Shown here piece after piece: positions 22,613-28,214 of a stretch of DNA of 28,214 nucleotides. The stretch's first letter is position 1, and each line of letters begins with the position of its first letter. Under the pieces are notes generated by a model. The model searched no databases. It worked only from the letters and a program-made list of their open reading frames with translations, and was not told where the DNA came from. Source of the DNA: CAYLNC01 sp964534415 (GTDB lineage Bacteria; Patescibacteriota; Minisyncoccia; Phycocordibacterales; JAACPR01). Location: assembly GCA_964534415.1 (NCBI GenBank), contig CAZHOL010000009.1, forward strand, positions 1-28,214. The letters run 5' to 3'. The translations under genes were made by a program, and so were the position numbers.

Positions 22613-24568
22613 CTAAAAATCAATCAAAAACTCCCTTCTCCCTGATTTGGGTCGATCATCATCTGATCCCCAAGATGCGTTCTCAACGATGTTGTCGCTA
22701 ATGTCTCCCAGAAATTCAGATGGCGCATTCACCTCTTTCGAGCCGTAAATTGTCCTGAAGCTTGCATAAGACAGATGAAGTTTTTTGCGGGCACGCGTAA
22801 CAGCAACATAAAATAAGCGGCGCTCTTCCTCGTCGTCTGTCTTGCCGTCGTCGAATTTTTTGTGAGGAAATAGACCTTCTTCTAGACCCGTAACGAAAAC
22901 ATAATCGAACTCTAGACCCTTGGCCGCATGCACGGTCATCAACTTCACGCCCCCGTTATTTTTCTCTAACTCATCTTGATCTGAAGACAGAGAAACATCC
23001 TCGAGCATCTTTTCAATCGCCTCCTCCGCCGGCATCGATTCATATTTTTTTGCGAGCGACGCCAATTCTCTAATGTTTTCTAATCTTTCTACGCCCTCCT
23101 CCCCTTCTTTTTTCAGCTCTTCTTCCATTCCTGATTTCTTCACGATGTCTGTAATAATTTCGTGTGGTTTTTTTGTTTTTATTTCTTCACGAATATCAGC
23201 CAATAATTTTTTGAAAGCAAAATATTTCGCCTGCATTGCCGGTGGTAATTCTGACTCGAGCCCTGCAGAAATTTTTTCTAAAGTTTTCTCACCAATGCCC
23301 CTCTTTGGCACATTAATGATTCTGCTCATGTTTGTAAAATCGCGATCATTCATTGCAGATTTGATATATGAGAGAACATCCTTAACTTCTTTTCTATCAA
23401 AGAATCTTGTTCCGATAACTTGATGTGGAATATTTTGCTCTAGAAAAATTTCTTCCAACACACGCGATTGAAAGTTGGCTCTATACAACACCGCGATTTG
23501 ATCTGGTGAAGTCCCCTCTCTGATATATTCTGAAGATTTTCTGGCAATGAATTTTGCCTCGTCATACTCATCAATTCCTTGATAGACAGAAATTTTATCT
23601 CCCGATCCGTTTTTTGTGAAAAGATTTTTTTCTTTTCTCTTTTTATTTTTAGAAATAATTTCATTTGCGGCCTGCAAAATGTTTTGTGTCGAGCGATAAT
23701 TTTCTTCGAGGACAATTTCGCGTGCATCCGGATAGTCTTTCTCAAAATTCATGATGTTTTTTATCGTCGCCCCGCGCCATGAATATATGTTCTGATCTAT
23801 ATCTCCCACAACGCAAATGTTTTTGTGCTTGTGAGCCAACATTTTGGTCATGCGATATTGAACTTCGTTCGTGTCTTGATATTCATCAACATGAATGTGA
23901 TGCCAGTGAGATTGATATTTGTTAAGGACCTCAGGATTTTTTTCTAGGAGATTCACCGACTTAATCAATAGATCATCAAAATCTAGTGCACCTTCATCTT
24001 GCAATTTCTTTTCGTAAATTTTCCAAACTTTGCCGACAACTTCACCTGTGTAATTGTATTTATGAACTCCGGTCTCATATTCCTCTATTGTAATCATCTC
24101 GCCCTTCTGTTTGGAGATGATCGATTGAATTTTCCTCGGCTCATGTTCCTTTGGATCTTCACCAATTGAAATAATCGCATCGCGAATGATTTTTTTTGAA
24201 TCCGCACTATCCAAAATCGTAAATCGTTTTGGTAGTCCGAGAATATCAGCATTTTCTTTTATTATATGTACACCCAAAGAGTGAAAGGTTTTGACAAAGG
24301 GGCGGCTAATTAGGTCTGATTGAATATTAAAGTCGCTGTGAGAGGTTAATAACTCATTAATTCGCTCCGCCATCTCTTTCGAGGCTTTGTTTGTGAAGGT
24401 CACTGCCAAGATTTTGTCTGGGGACACACCCTGTTTAATTAGGTGGGCAATTCTGTAGGTTATGACTCTAGTTTTCCCTGCGCCTGCTCCCGCGAGAATC
24501 AAAAGTGGGCCACTTTCATGTAAAACTGCATCTTTTTGTCCTTGATTAAGGTCGTTTAAATAGGTCAT
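22613..24568 (-). CDS. UvrD/PcrA/Rep superfamily 1 DNA helicase
   Basis: A 3'-5' ATP-dependent DNA helicase of the UvrD/PcrA type, used in repair and in clearing proteins from DNA. Starting at ATG 24568 (651 residues) the N-terminus MTYLNDLNQGQKDAV aligns with the usual family start; an upstream ATG at 24586 adds six unlikely residues. Visible motifs: Q-motif LNQGQ, Walker A GAGAGKT, DEYQDTN (II), the GDIDQNIYSWRGA segment (III), LEENYRST (IV), VHAAKGLEFDYVFV (V) and YVAVTRARKKL (VI). Its C-terminal region is shorter than that of most UvrD/PcrA proteins. A TATATT box 8 nt before ATG 24568 again suggests a leaderless start. Confidence 0.95.
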   Translation of the reverse strand: MTYLNDLNQGQKDAVLHESGPLLILAGAGAGKTRVITYRIAHLIKQGVSPDKILAVTFTNKASKEMAERINELLTSHSDFNIQSDLISRPFVKTFHSLGVHIIKENADILGLPKRFTILDSADSKKIIRDAIISIGEDPKEHEPRKIQSIISKQKGEMITIEEYETGVHKYNYTGEVVGKVWKIYEKKLQDEGALDFDDLLIKSVNLLEKNPEVLNKYQSHWHHIHVDEYQDTNEVQYRMTKMLAHKHKNICVVGDIDQNIYSWRGATIKNIMNFEKDYPDAREIVLEENYRSTQNILQAANEIISKNKKRKEKNLFTKNGSGDKISVYQGIDEYDEAKFIARKSSEYIREGTSPDQIAVLYRANFQSRVLEEIFLEQNIPHQVIGTRFFDRKEVKDVLSYIKSAMNDRDFTNMSRIINVPKRGIGEKTLEKISAGLESELPPAMQAKYFAFKKLLADIREEIKTKKPHEIITDIVKKSGMEEELKKEGEEGVERLENIRELASLAKKYESMPAEEAIEKMLEDVSLSSDQDELEKNNGGVKLMTVHAAKGLEFDYVFVTGLEEGLFPHKKFDDGKTDDEEERRLFYVAVTRARKKLHLSYASFRTIYGSKEVNAPSEFLGDISDNIVENASWGSDDDRPKSGRREFLIDF

Positions 24569-24576
24569 TTGACAGA

Positions 24577-24582
24577 AATATA
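24577..24582 (-). promoter_or_regulatory. -10 box of the UvrD/PcrA gene
   Basis: TATATT on the minus strand, eight bases before ATG 24568 and within the codons that would follow the upstream ATG 24586. This favours the shorter start. Confidence 0.45.
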
Positions 24583-24608
24583 ACATATTTTTTTAATCCA
24601 CAACTGCA

Positions 24609-24636
24609 TTGACTTTGGTCTATGGGGGTATATAAT
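24609..24636 (+). promoter_or_regulatory. Promoter of the LysM-M23 peptidase gene
   Basis: TTGACT at 24609-24614 and TATAAT at 24631-24636 with a 16-nt spacer, the best -35/-10 pair in the window. Initiation is expected near 24643, giving a leader of about 128 nt before the ATG at 24771. Confidence 0.8.
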
Positions 24637-24642
24637 TTTCGA

Positions 24643-24770
24643 ATACCTGAAATTCAGACAGACGAGGGTCCGTAGACCCATCACAGAACGCCAGAATACC
24701 GCTATAAACAAGGCTTATTTTATCTAAAATACAGGATTTTGACGCGATCAAGACTGCAAAAAACCGTCAA
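24643..24770 (+). promoter_or_regulatory. Long structured 5' leader of the M23 peptidase gene
   Basis: The leader contains GGGTC-CGTA-GACCC (24666-24679, perfect 5-bp hairpin), an AT hairpin at 24717-24730, and TTTGACG (24738-24744) pairing with CGTCAAA (24765-24771), whose last A belongs to the ATG start codon. No known riboswitch signature is recognised, and there is no Shine-Dalgarno. The last hairpin could sequester the start codon, suggesting post-transcriptional control. Confidence 0.5.
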
Positions 24771-25808
24771 ATGACCATAAAACAGAAGGTGAAAAGCATC
24801 TTAACCCTGCCAATCACCATTCTCTCAATTATCTCACCAATCCTTAATACGGGGGCTTTTTCATTCCTAACAATTCCAGGTTTTATATTGGAAACAAAGG
24901 CTGAAATGCGACAAATCAATAGACCAGATGCGAATTCACAGAATATCCCCATCTTGCAAGCGGCAGTAAATTTGGACCCAAATCCTGCCAAAGGCGGAGG
25001 GGATATTACTATTATTGACGGCATGGCTTTGATGGCGGAATCTGGCTTGGCCGGAACTGCTCTAGATATTGAGAAAGCTAGCCATACGGGCAAAATTAGC
25101 GTTTATGAAGTTCGATCCGGCGATACCCTGTCTGGAATTGCCCAAATGTTCAATGTTTCTGCGAATACTATAAAATGGGCCAATGATTTGAATGGTCCTA
25201 TTCAACCTGGGCAGACATTGGTTATCTTGCCTGTGACCGGAATTACTCACACAGTTAAAAGCGGTGGAACAATCGAGGATATTGCTAAGCTTTACAAGGC
25301 AGACGTGCGTGAAATCGCCCTTTTTAACGGTCTAGATGAAAAAGTATTATTGAAAAAGGGAGACAAAGTGATTGTCCCTAACGTCGAAATCGAAACAAAA
25401 TCTGCTAGCTCTGGTCTGGCTCGTAGCTCTGCTGGATATTTTATGAATCCCCTTCCAAGAGGCATAATCACACAGAGAATTCATGGTTACAACGGAATTG
25501 ATGTTGGAGCGCCGGCAGGAACAGCAATTTATGCTGCTGCATCTGGTAAAGTCATCACAAGCAAGGTGGGGGGATGGAATGGTGGTTATGGAAACATGAT
25601 AGTAATTTCTCATGATAATGGAACACAAACACTTTACTCTCACATGTCAGAGAATGCGGTCTATGTTGGAGAATGGGTTGATAAAGGCGATGTCATCGGT
25701 TACGTTGGTTCAACAGGAAAATCAACAGGAAATCACCTTCACTTTGAAGTTCGTGGTGCAACAAACCCACTTGCCAAATGTTCTGTTGGCTCTATCTGTA
25801 AAATCTAA
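24771..25808 (+). CDS. Secreted or anchored cell-wall hydrolase: two LysM domains and an M23 peptidase domain
   Basis: A zinc endopeptidase of the LytM/M23 type, presumably cleaving peptidoglycan cross-links outside the membrane. The 345-residue protein has an N-terminal hydrophobic segment (about 10-40), LysM domain 1 (110-154, YEVRSGDTLSGIAQMF), LysM domain 2 (158-203, THTVKSGGTIEDIAKLY) and an M23 domain (about 226-330). The M23 ligands include H291 (YSHMS) and H322/H324 (HLHFE). The first HxxxD motif is unusual: in HGYNGID (238-244) a His lies six residues before D244, and Y240 occupies the normal His position. The gene converges with comM, overlapping it by 4 bp. It may remodel the wall, possibly at the secretion apparatus, but that link is inference. 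Confidence 0.88.
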   Translation: MTIKQKVKSILTLPITILSIISPILNTGAFSFLTIPGFILETKAEMRQINRPDANSQNIPILQAAVNLDPNPAKGGGDITIIDGMALMAESGLAGTALDIEKASHTGKISVYEVRSGDTLSGIAQMFNVSANTIKWANDLNGPIQPGQTLVILPVTGITHTVKSGGTIEDIAKLYKADVREIALFNGLDEKVLLKKGDKVIVPNVEIETKSASSGLARSSAGYFMNPLPRGIITQRIHGYNGIDVGAPAGTAIYAAASGKVITSKVGGWNGGYGNMIVISHDNGTQTLYSHMSENAVYVGEWVDKGDVIGYVGSTGKSTGNHLHFEVRGATNPLAKCSVGSICKI

Positions 25809-27019
25809 TATTTCGATCTATATCTGAGAGCTTCTAATATGTGATGCTCTTTTATTTTTTCTGAAGCTTCAATATCAGCAATCGTTCGAGCCAACTTCAA
25901 TATCTTATGATGACTTCTAACAGAGAGTTTTAATTTCTCAGCAGAATCGATGAATAGTTTTTGTGTAATATTGTCTAATCTGCAAAATTCGCGTATTTGA
26001 TTAGTTGTGAGATTTTTGTTTTGGCCGTCCTTCCCCATTCTCTGTTCCTGTATTTTTCTTGCGTTCATAATTTTTTCTTTGATCATGCTCATTCGCTCAG
26101 TATCTGATATTACATTTTGCGAATTAGATTCAGAAATTTTTTTGAAGTCTACATTCGTTACTTCTACCCACATATCTATCCTGTCCATAATTGGTCCTGA
26201 AATTTTCTTTCGGTATTTTTTTATAGAGCTAGGCTCGCATGTGCACGTCTTTATTTCGCTTCCATAATAACCGCATGGGCATGGATTCATTGCGACTACA
26301 AGGATGAAATTTGCNNNNNNNNNNNNNNNNNNNNNNNNNNNNNNNNNNNNNNNNNNNNNNNNNNNNNNNNNNNNNNNNNNNNNNNNNNNNNNNNNNNNNN
26401 NNNNNNNNNNNNNNCCGATTATTTCTACGAAAGCTCGAGAGGTATTTTGTATTGGATATATTATTTTTCTTTTCACTAATTTTTTTATGCTGAATTTGTT
26501 TTTTGTTCTGAAATGTTTTGTTAATTCTGCCAGATTTTTGACTGGGTATATGTTAATTCCTCCGATTACAGCCGCTTCCTCAGAGTTTTCTGCGGGAATA
26601 TATATCTCTTCAAATTTATTTTTCTTTGCGAAAAGAATTATTGGCAATATGCCACGCATTTTTTGAAGTTTCCCATCCAGAGATAGTTCTCCAACAAATA
26701 ATTTTCCTTCTGGGTCAAAATCAATTTGTTTAGTCGCATGTAAATACGACAGAGCAATCGGCAAATCGAAATTTGTTCCAAATTTTTTAATTTCAGCTGG
26801 CGCAAGAGATATCACAATTTTGTGATTCTTTTGTTTAGGTGAAACAAATCCAGAATTTTTTATTGCAGCCGAAACTCGATCTCGCGCTTCTTCTACCGAT
26901 TTGTCTGCTAGTCCAACAATATTAAAACTATGCAAGCCCGGGGAAATGTCCCCTTCCACATTAATTTGATAAGCTGATAATAAATTGGCCTGAGCCGTGT
27001 ATATTTTTGAAAAATTCAC
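25805..27019 (-). CDS. comM: ComM/YifB-family Mg-chelatase-like AAA+ ATPase (internal gap)
   Basis: ComM is a hexameric helicase that promotes branch migration of incoming DNA in natural transformation in some proteobacteria. The N-terminal domain (SAYQINVEGDISPGLHSFNIVGLADKSV, 16-43) and the MNPCPCGYYG segment with the adjacent Cys-rich TCTCEP and DRID box are diagnostic. The 100-N gap at 26315-26414 removes the segment where Walker A and B should lie. Family members have about 500 residues, against about 404 read through the placeholder, so the real gap probably hides about 400 nt. The start codon is GTG (27019), with TATACT 7 nt upstream. It ends with TAG, overlapping the M23 gene's stop region. 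Confidence 0.9.
   Translation of the reverse strand: MNFSKIYTAQANLLSAYQINVEGDISPGLHSFNIVGLADKSVEEARDRVSAAIKNSGFVSPKQKNHKIVISLAPAEIKKFGTNFDLPIALSYLHATKQIDFDPEGKLFVGELSLDGKLQKMRGILPIILFAKKNKFEEIYIPAENSEEAAVIGGINIYPVKNLAELTKHFRTKNKFSIKKLVKRKIIYPIQNTSRAFVEIIXXXXXXXXXXXXXXXXXXXXXXXXXXXXXXXXXXANFILVVAMNPCPCGYYGSEIKTCTCEPSSIKKYRKKISGPIMDRIDMWVEVTNVDFKKISESNSQNVISDTERMSMIKEKIMNARKIQEQRMGKDGQNKNLTTNQIREFCRLDNITQKLFIDSAEKLKLSVRSHHKILKLARTIADIEASEKIKEHHILEALRYRSKY
26315..26414. other. Scaffold gap (100 N)
   Basis: Exactly 100 N in comM. Comparison with the family suggests about 130 residues are missing here, so the real gap is likely larger, of the order of 400 nt. Confidence 0.98.
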
Positions 27020-27051
27020 ATCGAGGAGTATATCCTAAACGATGTGAATTT
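27012..27051 (-). promoter_or_regulatory. 12-bp perfect inverted repeat around the comM -10 and start codon
   Basis: AAATTCACATCG (27012-27023) and CGATGTGAATTT (27040-27051) are perfect complements with 16 bp between them. The minus-strand TATACT (27027-27032) lies in the loop, and the GTG start codon (27017-27019) lies in one arm. It could be an operator, or an RNA hairpin ending dksA-like transcripts 31 nt after their stop (the arm is followed by TT). Both uses are possible. Confidence 0.65.
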
Positions 27052-27082
27052 CTCATAAAGAAGTTCTAAAGATTTTCTAAAA

Positions 27083-27454
27083 TTATGAGTTGATATTTTC
27101 TTTGTTTGTGCGTGCCGCTGGGTATGCCTCTAGTCGGTCCTCTTCGATTGGTTCACCACTAACTTCGCAAATACCATATGTTCCAGTCTCAATTTTTGCT
27201 AGTGCGTGATTTACCTCTTGCAAATATGACTCAAGCTCTTTTAGTGTTGCTGTGCGAGCTTCAAAATCCTCGACCGCATCTGCCATTTTGTTCAAATCAG
27301 GAGATTTTTCCTCTGATTCGTCTGATGGAGTTGCTTCCCAATCTTGTGGATTGTCAGGATTAATTCTGCCTAGACTAGACAAATCCTTCTCAAGGCGCGC
27401 TTTTTCTTTTAGTAATAATTTTTTAAAGTGTTCTGTATTTAATTGGTGACTCAT
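27083..27454 (-). CDS. DksA/TraR-family-like protein lacking the zinc cysteines
   Basis: The 123-residue protein has two long helices (about 6-35 and 52-90, EEKSPDLNKMADAVEDFEART) that form the coiled-coil finger, and a C-terminal GTYGICEVSGEPIEEDRLEAYPAA segment (91-114) that clearly matches the DksA/TraR zinc-finger fold. Only one Cys (96) remains: the second position is Ser99, and the usual CxxC near the C-terminus is replaced by TNKEN. It therefore probably does not bind zinc in the normal way. DksA binds the secondary channel of RNA polymerase; whether this protein does so is unknown. It is 5 nt from the upstream gene and its hairpin leads into the comM promoter. Confidence 0.85.
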   Translation of the reverse strand: MSHQLNTEHFKKLLLKEKARLEKDLSSLGRINPDNPQDWEATPSDESEEKSPDLNKMADAVEDFEARTATLKELESYLQEVNHALAKIETGTYGICEVSGEPIEEDRLEAYPAARTNKENINS

Positions 27455-27458
27455 ATAT

Positions 27459-28214
27459 TTATCTTATCAAATTTGCGGTGTTTAATCCACTCATTACCTT
27501 GCGAAGTGTCTCTATGTTTGTGGCTAATAATAGATTTTCTTTATCGATGAATGAATAGAAGAAAATTACTTCGTTATTTGAATTTTTGATTGCTCGAATG
27601 TCCTTGTTTAACATGACAACGTCCACAAATTTCTTTGCATCGTATGTAGGTTTTGGAATAATTGGTTCACTCTCAATTGTTGAAGTGGCAGTTGTGCTGG
27701 TTGATTGCGTTGTTGTGGTGGAAACCTGAGCTGCTACAGCGGGTGAAGTATTAATTGCAGTAGCCACTGAACCAATTGGGCGCTCGATTTGATTTTCGTC
27801 TAATTTGTTTATGAAGAAATCCTGAACATCGCGTAATATATTTTGCTCCCACTCAATCATTCCGGCGAACGCCTGTTGCTGATCGCTCACTCGAATGATG
27901 ATGAATGGTTGCAATTTTTCTTTTTGATAACCACCTATCATGATCTTGTCATCAAATGCGCGTATCAATGTGTCGGGAGCCCGCGAATCGACTAATTGAA
28001 AGAAATCTGATGAATTAATTTTCTTTCTGACTTCTTGTGTCACACCAGAGGCATCCTTCTCAGAAACGGTTTTCACAATATTCACTTCAACAATCTGTTC
28101 CTGATTGTACGTATTATTTTTTGTGAGCTCTTCTTTGACTGCGCGCAAAACTTCACCAAATATTTTACCTTTTGTTTCGATGTATACCTTCTTGTCGACA
28201 TTGATAAAGTCTAC
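27459..28214 (-). CDS. Unrecognised protein, 5' end beyond the window
   Basis: The frame is open from the window edge (28214) to TAA at 27459, and the codons 28214-28149 read VDFINVDKKVYIETKGKIFG before the internal TTG at 28148. That TTG is therefore not a reliable start and the protein is longer than the 251 residues seen. Features: a globular region with LIRAFDDKIMIGGY, FAGMIEWEQNILRDVQDFF, then a Ser/Thr-rich linker (about 160-185) and a C-terminal region with ATNIETLRKVM. No membrane segment or motif of known function is visible. I do not recognise a named family. It probably forms an operon with the DksA-like gene. Confidence 0.7.
   Translation of the reverse strand, partial: VDFINVDKKVYIETKGKIFGEVLRAVKEELTKNNTYNQEQIVEVNIVKTVSEKDASGVTQEVRKKINSSDFFQLVDSRAPDTLIRAFDDKIMIGGYQKEKLQPFIIIRVSDQQQAFAGMIEWEQNILRDVQDFFINKLDENQIERPIGSVATAINTSPAVAAQVSTTTTQSTSTTATSTIESEPIIPKPTYDAKKFVDVVMLNKDIRAIKNSNNEVIFFYSFIDKENLLLATNIETLRKVMSGLNTANLIR

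Noticed and set aside
24584..24586. ATG 24586 as start of the helicase
   Set aside because: It adds six residues not expected in the family and overlaps the TATATT box; ATG 24568 matches the family N-terminus.
24643..24770. c-di-AMP (ydaO) riboswitch before the LysM-M23 gene
   Set aside because: That riboswitch is often found before wall hydrolases, but I do not see its conserved sequence blocks here.
1..28214. CRISPR array, tRNA, rRNA or insertion sequence with transposase
   Set aside because: No regular repeat-spacer pattern, no tRNA cloverleaf or T-loop sequence, no rRNA and no transposase was found on either strand.
1..28214. UGA recoded as glycine or tryptophan, as in some CPR lineages
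   Set aside because: No in-frame TGA is needed in any recognised gene, and TGA ends the DUF721-like gene.

Overview
This 28.2 kb window is AT-rich, gene-dense bacterial DNA read with the standard code: TAA, TAG and at least one TGA act as stops, and no in-frame TGA is needed. Small core proteins, very few Shine-Dalgarno sites, a PrgI/VirB4/TrbL-type secretion operon, a DUF721-like gene after dnaN and the style of the surface proteins all point to a Candidate Phyla Radiation (Patescibacteria) genome, most likely Parcubacteria. That placement is inference from gene content. Three runs of exactly 100 N (20484-20583, 21709-21808, 26315-26414) are scaffold gaps of unknown true length.

Layout. 1-168: an element bounded by a 24-bp near-perfect inverted repeat. 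214-2256 (+): ruvB, a shortened yebC and ruvC, without ruvA. 2348-2518 (+): a 56-residue extremely acidic microprotein, then a bidirectional terminator. 2558-3775 (-): tyrS. 3857-6310 (+): a class A penicillin-binding protein. 6303-9282 (-): a DciA-like protein, dnaN and dnaA, with a probable oriC at 7676-7929. 9385-10613 (+): rpmH, rnpA, yidC, the classical origin neighbourhood.

10623-21645 (-): ten co-oriented genes forming a type IV secretion-like envelope apparatus. In transcription order they are a thrombospondin-type-3 membrane protein, a secreted protein, a TrbL/VirB6-like channel, a cytosolic unknown, PrgI, a TraC-N-like protein, the VirB4 ATPase, a secreted Ig-like protein, a VirB2-like pilin and a membrane-anchored beta-propeller. 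No VirB7/8/9/10, VirB11, VirD4 or relaxase is in the window. 21688 (+) starts a gene lost in a gap. 21809-24568 (-): rsmA/ksgA and a UvrD/PcrA helicase. 24771-25808 (+): a LysM-M23 peptidase behind a structured leader. 25805-28214 (-): comM/yifB, a zinc-less DksA/TraR-like protein and a partial unknown.

The genes combine chromosome replication and repair (dnaA, dnaN, ruvBC, uvrD, comM), translation and membrane biogenesis (tyrS, rpmH, rnpA, yidC, rsmA), wall synthesis and remodelling (PBP1A, M23) and a cell-surface DNA or protein transfer machine. The most unusual sequence-level pattern is that a TATAAT-like -10 box sits only 5-10 nt before the start codon of many genes, so transcription should begin at or next to the start codon (leaderless mRNAs).
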